37,647 nucleotides of DNA from contig VAFL01000024.1 in NCBI GenBank assembly GCA_005768755.1, forward strand, positions 1-37,647. Reading direction: 5' to 3'. Shown here piece after piece: positions 23,484 through 31,003 of the stretch. The stretch is from Paracoccus denitrificans (lineage in GTDB: Bacteria > Pseudomonadota > Alphaproteobacteria > Rhodobacterales > Rhodobacteraceae). Both the position numbers and the translations under genes were made by a program. Position 1 is the stretch's first letter, and every line of letters begins with the position of its first letter. The notes under the pieces were generated by a model that had not been told where the DNA came from, searched no databases, and worked only from the letters and a program-made list of their open reading frames with translations.

Positions 23484-24647
23484 TCAATCCGAGACATAGC
23501 CCGCGCCATGCGCCGCGCGGTCCCATTCAACCAAGGGCGCGCGCAAGGCGTCCAGCGCGTCCTGATCCAGTTCCATGCCCAGTCCCGGCCCTTCGGGCAG
23601 CACGATGCGGTTGCCGTCGAAGCGGATGCGCTCTTTCACGATATCCTCGACCTACAGCAGCGGCCCGACCGGGTCCGAGGCAGCGGACAGTTCCGCCATC
23701 GACACGCCCAGATGCGCCTGCGCGGCGGTGCCGATGGACAATTCCTGCGTGGTGCCGATCAGCGCCTTGATGCCTGAAAGTTCCGCCAGATGCGCCAGCT
23801 TCTTTGCCGGCAGGATGCCGCCCGAATTCACCGTGATGTTGAAGATGTCGACCGCGCCCGCGCGGATCAGCGCCATGGCCTGCGCGGCGGAGGAGGCATG
23901 TTCGCAAACGTCCGCCTCGACCCGGCGGCGGATCTCGGCCATGCCGGCCAGATCCTCGCGCCAGCTGACGCTTTCGATCACTTCGAAGCCGAATGGCTTC
24001 AGGCGCTCGTAAGCGCGCAGCACGTCCTTCCAGTAATGGCGGGCCTGAAAATCCAGCGCCTTCAGGATGACGCGATTGCCGAAGCGGTCGCGCAGGGCGG
24101 TCAGGAATTTTTCGTCCTTGTCCCAGTCAACGCCCACGTAATAGCGGAAGCGCGAAATCCCCCGATCCAGCAGGTCCTGAATATAACCCAGATTGCGGTC
24201 GTAATCGGCCTCGGCCTTGACCTGAAACAGGGGATAACAGATCTCGATCCGGTCGCGGACCTTGCCGCCGAACAGGTTATAAGCGGGCGTATCCAGCGCC
24301 TTGCCCATGATATCGAAGCACGCCATGTCGATTCCGGCTGCGATCTGCGAGCCGGGCGTGAACGGCGGATAGCTGGGGGCCGAGGCGAAGTAATTATGCA
24401 GGTAATTCGCCATCTCGCGATGCATCGCCTCGATCGCGAAAGGGTCGCGGCCCAGCACGACCTTCTCGATCCCCATGCGGACGGCTTCCAAGTCGGGCAT
24501 ATACATCCGGTACATGTCCAGATCCGAGATTTCGCCCAAGCCGGTGATCCCCTCATCCGTGTGCATTTGCAGGATCAGGTGCGAGCTGATCGAGCCGGTC
24601 CGGCGGTGGGTCTGGATCGGCGTCAGCGTGATGGCAGAGATTTTCAT
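23484..24647 (-). pseudogene. Enolase-superfamily sugar-acid dehydratase-like gene with in-frame amber stop
   Basis: The open part is 331 residues (24647 to 23652), ending at TAG in GPLL-stop-VEDIV. The same frame continues intact for 55 codons to a TGA at 23484-23486 and includes PEGPGLGMELD, the conserved C-terminal block of mandelate racemase/muconate lactonizing enzymes. Homologues normally have tyrosine at the stop position (LY-VED), so a TAC/TAT-to-TAG change is likely. Metal ligands appear as D199, E225 and E249. Aligned by hand with mandelate racemase, the KxK pair falls on R168/Y170 and the His-Asp dyad is missing, so the chemistry is unclear. The ATG directly follows the dctM stop. 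Confidence 0.85.
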
Positions 24648-25934
24648 TTATTCACCAAGCAGAAGGTTGGGCAGCCACAGTGACACCTGCGGCACATAGG
24701 TCACCAGCATCAGCACCACGAAGATCGCCAGATAGAAGGGCCAGATCGTCCTGACGGTCTGTTCCATCTTGATGCCACCGATGGTGCAGCCAAGGAACAG
24801 ACAGGCCCCCACGGGCGGCGTGGTCAGGCCCAGGCCAAGGTTCATCATCATCAGGATGCCGAACTGCACCGGCTCCATCCCGGCCGAAACCGCGACCGGC
24901 AGGAAGATCGGCGTGCAGATCAGGATCAGCGCGGCCATGTCCATGAAGCAGCCCAGGATCAGGAAAGAGACGTTGATCAGCAACAGGATCACGATCGGAT
25001 TGTCACTGATCCCCTGCAGCGTGGTCATGACCAGTTCCGGCATCCGGTAGATCGACAGAAGATAGGCGAAGCTGGATGCCGTGGCGACAAGGATCATCAC
25101 CATCGCCGTCGTCCGCACGGTTGCCTTCAGCGATTCCAGAAGACCCTCCAATGTCAATGAGCGATACAGGAAAATGATGATGACAAGCGCATAGATTACC
25201 CCGATGGCTGCACTTTCGGTAACGGTAAAGACGCCGGACAAGACGCCACCGACGATGATGAAGCCGGTCAGGATGCCGGGGATCGCATCAAGCGCATGGA
25301 TCAAGGTCTGGCGGATACCGGGAAACGGGCTGCGCGGATAGTCGCGCTTGACCGCCACGACATAGGCCGCGACGCATAGCGACAGGCACATCAGGATGCC
25401 CGGCACGATGCCCGCGATGAACAGGTTAGAAATCGACGCCGCCCCACCCGCCGCAAGCGCATAAAGCACCATGTTGTGGCTGGGCGGAATGACGATCCCG
25501 GCCAGTGACGAGGTGACAGTCACGTTGACCGCGTAATCCTTGTCATAACCCGCTTTCTCCATCATCGGGATCAGCATCGAGCCAAGGGCCGAGGTATCGG
25601 CCACGGCCGATCCCGATATCCCGCCGAACACCATGGAAGAGATGACGTTGACCTGTCCCAGCCCCCCGCGCACCCGGCCCACAAGGGCAAGGCAGAGGTT
25701 GACCAGCCGCGTCCCGATGCCACCGCGCAGCATCAGCTCGCCCGCAAAGATGAAGAAGGGCACCGCGATCAGTGAATAGATCGCCAGCCCGCCAATGACC
25801 CGCTGAAAGGCGATCGCGGGCGCGATGCCTTCATAGAAAAAGGTCGCAAGAGAGGCCACGCCAAGCGCATAGGCGATGGGAACGCCCGCACCCAGCAGGA
25901 AGAAGAAAAGGGCGAAAAGGATCAAAAGGCCCAT
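24648..25934 (-). CDS. dctM: TRAP transporter large permease (DctM type)
   Basis: The 428-residue protein has about twelve hydrophobic helices and the DctM landmarks: FVIFAGELMLRGGIG-type helix (residues 58-75), VFGGISGSAVADTSALGSMLIPMMEKAGYDKDYAVNVT and IVIPPSHNMVLY in the first half, and TPPVGACLFLGCTIGG near the C-terminus. It transports an organic acid with sodium in partnership with DctQ and DctP. The frame opens at 25988, but the ATG at 25934 (MGLLILFALFFF) has CAGGAG six bases upstream. It lies 16 bases after dctQ, and its stop abuts the ATG of the enolase-superfamily gene. Confidence 0.94.
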   Translation of the reverse strand: MGLLILFALFFFLLGAGVPIAYALGVASLATFFYEGIAPAIAFQRVIGGLAIYSLIAVPFFIFAGELMLRGGIGTRLVNLCLALVGRVRGGLGQVNVISSMVFGGISGSAVADTSALGSMLIPMMEKAGYDKDYAVNVTVTSSLAGIVIPPSHNMVLYALAAGGAASISNLFIAGIVPGILMCLSLCVAAYVVAVKRDYPRSPFPGIRQTLIHALDAIPGILTGFIIVGGVLSGVFTVTESAAIGVIYALVIIIFLYRSLTLEGLLESLKATVRTTAMVMILVATASSFAYLLSIYRMPELVMTTLQGISDNPIVILLLINVSFLILGCFMDMAALILICTPIFLPVAVSAGMEPVQFGILMMMNLGLGLTTPPVGACLFLGCTIGGIKMEQTVRTIWPFYLAIFVVLMLVTYVPQVSLWLPNLLLGE

Positions 25935-25950
25935 GACGGACTCCTGCCGG

Positions 25951-26478
25951 TCAAAGATTGCTGGGGGCGTGAGGGTGATGCTTGGCATGCGGGTTCAGCA
26001 CGCTCCACACCAGCTTTTCTGCGACGAAGGCCAGCGTCATGACGCCGGAAATCAGCAGCGGCAGATAGGTATAGCCCCGGCTGACCCCAATCAGCGGCAA
26101 GGTTTGCGCCCAGGTCCTTGTCGTCAGCTCATACCCCGCCGTCATCATGTAAAAGCCGAAGAAGCCAAGGCACAGCAGCACGAAACGTTCCTGCCACAGC
26201 AGGGCCTTCGGGCCCATCAGGTCGGGGATGATTTCAACAGCCAGGTGGAAGTTCTCGCGGATGCCGACGGCCGCCAGGGGCAGCGTGATGTAAAGCAGCG
26301 CAAGCAGCGTCGCCTGTTCGGTCCAGGTGGGCGAGTTGTTCATGACATAGCGGCCCCAGACCTGCCAGCCGGCCATGATCACCAAGCCCGCCATCAACAG
26401 ACTGGAGACCGCATAGACCAGCCAGACGATCCGGTCGAAGATCCGCGACACGATGCGCATGATGTCCATGATGTCCAT
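25951..26478 (-). CDS. dctQ: TRAP transporter small permease (DctQ type)
   Basis: The 175-residue protein has four membrane helices and the DctQ pattern, including WGRYVMNNSPTWTEQATLLALLYITLPLAAVGIRENFHLAVE. An upstream ATG at 26508 lies inside a hairpin loop and has no ribosome binding site. The ATG at 26478 follows AGGG by eight bases and is preferred. The start region is a 9-base tandem repeat giving M-D-I-M-D-I-M, so 26469 and 26460 are also possible starts. Confidence 0.92.
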   Translation of the reverse strand: MDIMDIMRIVSRIFDRIVWLVYAVSSLLMAGLVIMAGWQVWGRYVMNNSPTWTEQATLLALLYITLPLAAVGIRENFHLAVEIIPDLMGPKALLWQERFVLLCLGFFGFYMMTAGYELTTRTWAQTLPLIGVSRGYTYLPLLISGVMTLAFVAEKLVWSVLNPHAKHHPHAPSNL

Positions 26479-26486
26479 GATGTCCG
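26458..26486 (-). repeat. 9-base tandem repeat over the dctQ start
   Basis: Three copies of GACATCATG lie in tandem on the minus strand, offering three in-frame ATGs for DctQ. Copy-number change would lengthen or shorten the N-terminus by three residues without a frameshift. Confidence 0.7.
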
Positions 26487-26496
26487 CCCTGAATCT

Positions 26497-26524
26497 GCGC
26501 CCGGCCATGGGGACGGCCGGGCGC
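26497..26524 (-). terminator. Intra-operon hairpin after dctP
   Basis: A perfect 10-bp stem (GCGCCCGGCC with GGCCGGGCGC) and eight-base loop stand between the dctP stop at 26534 and the dctQ start at 26478. There is no T-run. It probably acts as an attenuator or protects the dctP message, giving more binding protein than permease. Confidence 0.7.
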
Positions 26525-26533
26525 GGTTTACGG

Positions 26534-27523
26534 TTACTGCGCGCCGGCCTGGATTTCGGCCAGCAGCGATTTCAACGCATCGGTGGTGACGAAGCGTTCA
26601 TAGACCGGGGCAACCGCGTCGATGAAGGGCTGCTTGTCTTCAACCTTGACGATGGTCACGCCGTTATCCTCAAGTATCTTCGTCGATGCCGCCTCGCGCT
26701 CTGCCCACAGTTTTCGCTGTGTCTCGGCCGAGGCCCGCGCCGCGTCGCGCATGGCGGTCTGATCTTCCGGCGTCAGACTGTCCCACAGGGTTTTCGACAC
26801 AACCAGCGCCTCGGGCACCATCATGTGTTCATCCAGCGTATAGTATTTCGCGACCTCGTAGTGACGGGTGGATTCGAAGGACGGCGCGTTGTTTTCCGCC
26901 CCGTCGATTACCCCGGTTTGCAACGAGGTATAGACCTCGCCAAAGGCCAGCGGCGTCGCGTTGGCGCCAAGCGCTTCCATCGTTGCCACAAACACATCGG
27001 CATCGGGCACGCGGATCTTCAACCCGGCCAGATCGGCGGGCCCGTTTACCTGCTTGTCCACGGTATAGAAGGACCGTGCACCGCCGGTATACCAGGCAAG
27101 CGCCACCATGTTGTAAGGCGCCAGCGCCTCGGACAGTTGTTCGCCAACCGCGCCGTCCAGCACCTTGAACATGTGATCCTGTGACTGGAACACATAGGGC
27201 ATCGACACGATGTTCAGTTCCGGCGCGAAATCACCAAGGCTGCCGCCGCTGAAGACGGCGAAGTCGATGCCGTCAAAGGCGAACTGTTCAATGGCGAAGC
27301 GCTGATCGCCCAATTGGCCGTTGTGATAGACTGACCCGGTATAGCGACCGTCTGTCCCCGCCTCGATCGCATCGGCAAATTCCTCCATCGCGATGGAGCC
27401 GGGATAGTCCGGCACATGCAGGTTCCAGCCACGCAATTCGCGCGCATCCGCGGCGGCGACAAGGCCCAGAACCGATGCCGAGGCGAGAATGGCCATGCGG
27501 CCGGATATCCTGAAGATGGTCAT
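26534..27523 (-). CDS. dctP: TRAP transporter solute-binding protein (DctP type)
   Basis: The 329-residue protein starts with a Sec signal peptide (MAILASASVLGLVAAADA). It has the DctP signature LAGLKIRVPDADVFVATMEALGANATPLAFGEVYTSLQTGVIDGAENN, whose arginine (KIRVP) clamps the carboxylate of the ligand. The frame opens at 27607, but the ATG at 27523 with GGAGGAG upstream is the start. Adjacent uronate dehydrogenase and lactonase genes suggest a hexuronate or aldarate ligand; related TRAP binding proteins take glucuronate and galacturonate. This is inference from context. Confidence 0.94.
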   Translation of the reverse strand: MTIFRISGRMAILASASVLGLVAAADARELRGWNLHVPDYPGSIAMEEFADAIEAGTDGRYTGSVYHNGQLGDQRFAIEQFAFDGIDFAVFSGGSLGDFAPELNIVSMPYVFQSQDHMFKVLDGAVGEQLSEALAPYNMVALAWYTGGARSFYTVDKQVNGPADLAGLKIRVPDADVFVATMEALGANATPLAFGEVYTSLQTGVIDGAENNAPSFESTRHYEVAKYYTLDEHMMVPEALVVSKTLWDSLTPEDQTAMRDAARASAETQRKLWAEREAASTKILEDNGVTIVKVEDKQPFIDAVAPVYERFVTTDALKSLLAEIQAGAQ

Positions 27524-27841
27524 GCGTAACTCCTCCGCTGTTGTTGAAAGGTCGCTCTCCCCTGACCTTCCACGAACAGTAAAAAACTGCGGCAAGATGT
27601 CAATCATATTTGATAATAAAAATTACATCTTGGTGGTTCTGGACGAATCGCTTCTTTACGTCCCTGCCTCAACATCATGTTAAACAAAAGAATATTTCCA
27701 ATCTATGATGCCATTCCGATTGAACCCTGCGTATGGATTTGTCATATTTCCGGACCTGAGGGCGAAATTTGTTAGTTCGATTTACTTTCGATTGGATTAT
27801 GATCAACGCCAAAACCGGCGAATCGCACAGGAGGTACAGGC
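27524..27841. promoter_or_regulatory. Divergent dctP / uronate dehydrogenase control region
   Basis: The 318-bp gap is AT-rich from 27580 to 27800 and holds no gene. AAGATGT (27594-27600) and ACATCTT (27625-27631) form an inverted repeat. AAATTTGTTA at 27765-27774 repeats the sequence found twice before the lactonase gene. Two TTTCGAT/TTCGATT copies lie at about 27776-27792. Confidence 0.45.
27765..27774 (+). promoter_or_regulatory. AAATTTGTTA motif, candidate GntR site
   Basis: This 10-mer, inside a shared 12-mer CGAAATTTGTTA, recurs at 29380-29389 and, with one change, at 29411-29420. It lies 68 bases before the uronate dehydrogenase start. The GntR regulator encoded at 28639 is the natural candidate to bind it. 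Confidence 0.35.
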
Positions 27842-28642
27842 ATGACTGACAGCGCGGGCTTTCCACGGTCCATTCTGGTGACTGGCGCGGCAGGCAACCT
27901 TGGACAGGTCGTGGCCCAACATCTGACCAGGCGACTGCGCGCCGGCCAGATAAGCCAGCTGCGCCTTGCCGATATCCAGCCCATGCCTGCCGTGGAAGGC
28001 GTCGAAATCATCCAGACGCCGATCAGCGAACGCCAGACGGCCTTTGATCTGGCCCAGGGCGTTGATGCAATCGTCCATCTGTCGGGCATCTCGACCGAGA
28101 ACGAATGGGAAGCGCTGATCCCCGCCAATCTCGCGGCAACAGCGCATCTTTGGGACGCTGCAGTGGCGCATGGCGTCGATCGCATCCTGTTTGCCAGTTC
28201 GAACCATGCCATCGGCATGTATCCCGTCGAAGAAACCATTGACGACACGGCCCCGCCCCGGCCCGACAGCCGTTACGGGCTGACGAAGGCTTTCGGCGAA
28301 CAACTCGGCGCGCTTTACGCCGCAAAGACCCACGTCCGGTGCTTCGCGATGCGCATCGGGACATCCTTCCCGGCTGCAACGGCCCGGCGTCACCTGAAGA
28401 CCTTCCAGTCGCATGCCGATTTCACCCGATTGATCGACACCGGCCTGACTGCCGATTACCGTTTCGAAGTCGTCTACGGCATGTCCGACAACGAAGATGC
28501 GTTTTGGGACAATGCCAACGCCCGCCGGCTGGGCTATTGCCCGCAGGATCATCCTGCCGATTTCATGACGGAATTGACAGACAGCAAGGAATACCGCCTG
28601 CAGGGCGGCAGCTTCGCCGATGCGCCCCTTGGCAAAAGCTAG
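27842..28642 (+). CDS. udh: Uronate dehydrogenase-like NAD-dependent oxidoreductase
   Basis: The 266-residue product is a short extended-type SDR. GAAGNLG (15-21) binds NAD, SSNHAIGMYP (119-128) and Y145-x3-K149 (YGLTK) form the active site, and RIGTSFP lies where RIGS is found in uronate dehydrogenases. These enzymes oxidise galacturonate or glucuronate to the aldaro-lactone. GGAGGT precedes the ATG. The gene is divergent from the TRAP operon and its stop overlaps that of the GntR gene by four bases. A close epimerase relative cannot be excluded, but the small size and motifs favour Udh. Confidence 0.85.
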   Translation: MTDSAGFPRSILVTGAAGNLGQVVAQHLTRRLRAGQISQLRLADIQPMPAVEGVEIIQTPISERQTAFDLAQGVDAIVHLSGISTENEWEALIPANLAATAHLWDAAVAHGVDRILFASSNHAIGMYPVEETIDDTAPPRPDSRYGLTKAFGEQLGALYAAKTHVRCFAMRIGTSFPAATARRHLKTFQSHADFTRLIDTGLTADYRFEVVYGMSDNEDAFWDNANARRLGYCPQDHPADFMTELTDSKEYRLQGGSFADAPLGKS

Positions 28643-29364
28643 GTTGCGTCGTCGATGATGCGGTTACGCACGCTTGTGAGGTGATATTGCATATACAGCT
28701 TGGCCAGTTCCGCGTCGCCTGCGCTGATGGCCTGGAAGATGTCGCGGTGTTCCTGCAAAACGCGTTCCTTGCGGTCTTCGGCGCGTTTGACCGTAATGGT
28801 CGAGGCGATGCGCATCGTCCCCATCATGTCGGGGCGCAGAAACATCAGCTGCTTTTCAAACAGGTCGTTTTCCGTCGCGCGCGCGATCTCCAGATGGAAC
28901 TGGAAATCGGCCTCCAGCCCATCCACCCCGGCACGCATGGTGTCCTCAAGCGCGGTCAGCGCATGCCCGATACGACGGCGATGGGCCTGATTGATTCGCA
29001 GGGCGGCCAGCCGCGCGGCCTCGACCTCCAGCCCGCGGCGGACCTCGTAGGCGCGCATATATTGCGCGATCCGGGCATCGTCGGTGTAATGGGCCATCTC
29101 ATGGGGTGGCAGACGACGCACGAAGGTGCCGGATCCGCGCCGCGCATCGATCAGCCCGTCATTCTGAAGATGCTGCAATGCCTCGCGCACCACCGGGCGA
29201 GACACATCGAAACTGGCCGAAAGCTCTTTCTCGGTCGGCAGCCGATCACCGATCCGGTACTGCCCCGTCGAAAGCTGAAGCAGGATCTGGGCATATATCT
29301 CGTCCGCAAGGCGGCGCTTGCGCAGCGGCGCTGTGGAGACGGTGATATCTGGGGCGGTACTCAT
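28639..29364 (-). CDS. GntR-family regulator, FadR subfamily
   Basis: The 241-residue protein has a winged helix-turn-helix at about 17-80 (YAQILLQLSTGQYRIGDRLPTEKELSASFDVSRPVVREALQHLQNDGLI) and an all-helical FCD effector domain with the metal-site-type pattern D-x3-H (ADFQFHLEIARA) and later histidines (LQEHRDIFQAI, YMQYHL). FadR-subfamily proteins sense sugar acids and other carboxylates. The frame opens at 29544, but the ATG at 29364 starts just before the conserved region. It is divergent from the lactonase gene across 74 bases that hold two copies of a shared motif. Confidence 0.92.
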   Translation of the reverse strand: MSTAPDITVSTAPLRKRRLADEIYAQILLQLSTGQYRIGDRLPTEKELSASFDVSRPVVREALQHLQNDGLIDARRGSGTFVRRLPPHEMAHYTDDARIAQYMRAYEVRRGLEVEAARLAALRINQAHRRRIGHALTALEDTMRAGVDGLEADFQFHLEIARATENDLFEKQLMFLRPDMMGTMRIASTITVKRAEDRKERVLQEHRDIFQAISAGDAELAKLYMQYHLTSVRNRIIDDAT

Positions 29365-29379
29365 CTGCGGTCGATCCCG

Positions 29380-29420
29380 AAATTTGTTAAATTGTAACCA
29401 TGAACGAAGCAAATTTGTCA
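29380..29420. promoter_or_regulatory. GntR/lactonase divergent operator candidates
   Basis: Two copies of AAATTTGT(T/C)A start at 29380 and 29411. The first sits in AATTT-GTT-AAATT (29381-29393), a perfect inverted repeat; the second runs into GTCAATTGAC (29417-29426), a perfect palindrome. Both lie between the chosen GntR and lactonase starts. Confidence 0.4.
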
Positions 29421-29438
29421 ATTGACCGGAGAACCGAC

Positions 29439-30293
29439 ATGCAGGTCGAGATCGTTCTGAACGCAAAGGCGCAGGTCGGGGAATCGCCCGTATGGTGCGA
29501 CCGCAAACAGGTTCTGTGGTGGGTTGATATCGGTGCCTGTGCACTTCACCGTTTCGATCCGGTCACAATCGAAGATCGGGTCTGGCAATTCGGATGCAGC
29601 CTCGCCTGCATCGCGTTGACCACCGGCGATGATCTTGTCCTGGGCATGGCCGACGGGTTCTTTCGCTTTACGCCCGAAACAGGCGCACTGTCCCTGATCG
29701 CCCGGCCAGAGGCGGATCGCCCCGAGAACCGTCCCAACGATGCGACCATGGGACGCGATGGTCGTTTCTATTTCGGCACCATGAAATCGCAGCCGGACGG
29801 CATTGCCGGGGGCGCGCTGTACCGGATGGACCCCGATGGACAGATCACCCATCTGATGGGCGGGCTGCATGTGTCAAACGGCCTTGCGGTCAGCCCTGAT
29901 GGCGCCACATTGTATCTGTCGGACAGCTGGAAGGATGTGCGCCGCATCTGGTCTTTCGATTTACGGGACGGGATACCTTCGAACCAGCGCGAATTCTTCG
30001 ACACGGCGGGTCGGCCCGGCCGTCCCGACGGCGGTTGCATCGACGCCGAGGGCCATTACTGGAGCGCGGCGATCGACGGCGGCCAGCTGCTGCGCATCGC
30101 ACCCGACGGCACGGTCGAACGCATCATCGAAACGCCCGTAAAGAAGCCGACGAAATGTTGCTTCGGGGGCCCGGAACTGGACGTGCTTTACGTCACATCA
30201 CTGGGCGCAACCGACGATTCCGCCGCCGGCGGCGCGCTGATGGCGCTGCGTCCCGGCATACGCGGCCTGCCCGAGCCGCGCCTGCCGCTTTAG
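29439..30293 (+). CDS. SMP-30/gluconolactonase-family lactonase
   Basis: The 284-residue product is a six-bladed beta-propeller lactonase. The metal ligands expected in the family are visible: E15 (GESPVW), the asparagine in NRPND, the asparagine in HVSNGLAVSPDG and the aspartate in GRPDGGCID. It would open an aldono- or aldaro-lactone, such as the product of the neighbouring uronate dehydrogenase. The frame is open from an ATG at 29400, but GGAG at 29428-29431 points to the ATG at 29439, and the upstream stretch holds a candidate operator. It converges on the SGNH hydrolase gene. Confidence 0.9.
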   Translation: MQVEIVLNAKAQVGESPVWCDRKQVLWWVDIGACALHRFDPVTIEDRVWQFGCSLACIALTTGDDLVLGMADGFFRFTPETGALSLIARPEADRPENRPNDATMGRDGRFYFGTMKSQPDGIAGGALYRMDPDGQITHLMGGLHVSNGLAVSPDGATLYLSDSWKDVRRIWSFDLRDGIPSNQREFFDTAGRPGRPDGGCIDAEGHYWSAAIDGGQLLRIAPDGTVERIIETPVKKPTKCCFGGPELDVLYVTSLGATDDSAAGGALMALRPGIRGLPEPRLPL

Positions 30294-30925
30294 CCCAGCA
30301 TCTTCTGCACCGGCGCGACCAGCGCCGAACCGATGGCGCGCGTGTTGGCCGCGTCCAGATGCACGCCGTCAATCCCGGACGCCTTCGCCACCAGACCAGC
30401 GTCGAAGAAGCCACATGCCAACTCGTTGGCGAGCGCCTGATAGGCTGCCGCAAGCCTGGCGCTTTCGGTCAAGGAACGACCGCGCAGTGGTGGCGCGCCA
30501 TCGTTGCGCGGAACGCCGGCTGGCGGCGCCACGATCATGACCTGCGGCACCGATGATCCGCGCGGATAGACGAAGCTGCGCACGATTTCGACCAGCCGCG
30601 CCATCCCGGCGACCGGGCCGTGATATGTTGTGCTGATGAAAGATTTCAGGTCATTCGTTCCCAGCATGATGATGACCAGATCCAGCGGCGAATGGGTGCC
30701 CAGCAGAACCGGCAACACACGCGCACCGTTCATGTCGCATCGCGCTGTCAGATCGTCGAAAGCCGTCGTCCGACCGCCAAGCCCTTCGGCAATGACACGG
30801 TAGCCAGGACCCAGTCCGCTGCCCAGAACCGTGGGCGAGCGGTCTTCGAACGCATGGCGCGTATCAGTCTCGACATCCGTGCCCCACGTCAGACTGTCAC
30901 CGAACGCCATGATCGTCTGGGTCAT
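30290..30925 (-). CDS. SGNH/GDSL hydrolase, arylesterase-like
   Basis: The 211-residue protein has block I FGDSLTWG with nucleophile S11, block III IMLGTNDLK, and block V DGVHLDAANTRAIG with the Asp-His pair. There is no signal peptide. The sequence is close to bacterial arylesterases/acyltransferases of the GDSL family that form oligomers. It may deacylate or delactonise a sugar derivative, as it lies between two sugar-acid loci, but the substrate is unknown. It overlaps the end of the lactonase gene by four bases. Confidence 0.9.
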   Translation of the reverse strand: MTQTIMAFGDSLTWGTDVETDTRHAFEDRSPTVLGSGLGPGYRVIAEGLGGRTTAFDDLTARCDMNGARVLPVLLGTHSPLDLVIIMLGTNDLKSFISTTYHGPVAGMARLVEIVRSFVYPRGSSVPQVMIVAPPAGVPRNDGAPPLRGRSLTESARLAAAYQALANELACGFFDAGLVAKASGIDGVHLDAANTRAIGSALVAPVQKMLG

Positions 30926-31003
30926 ACCTGCACCTCATCAGTTTCAATTCCGCCCAGACAGAGCGTTCTTCGCAGCGATACGCAAGTCCGAAGACCGCCC
31001 CCC

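Noticed and set aside
23652..23654. Reading the TAG in the enolase-superfamily gene as a programmed pyrrolysine codon or readthrough signal
   Set aside because: Pyrrolysine machinery is not expected in this kind of organism, there is no visible insertion element, and a single-base change from a tyrosine codon is simpler.
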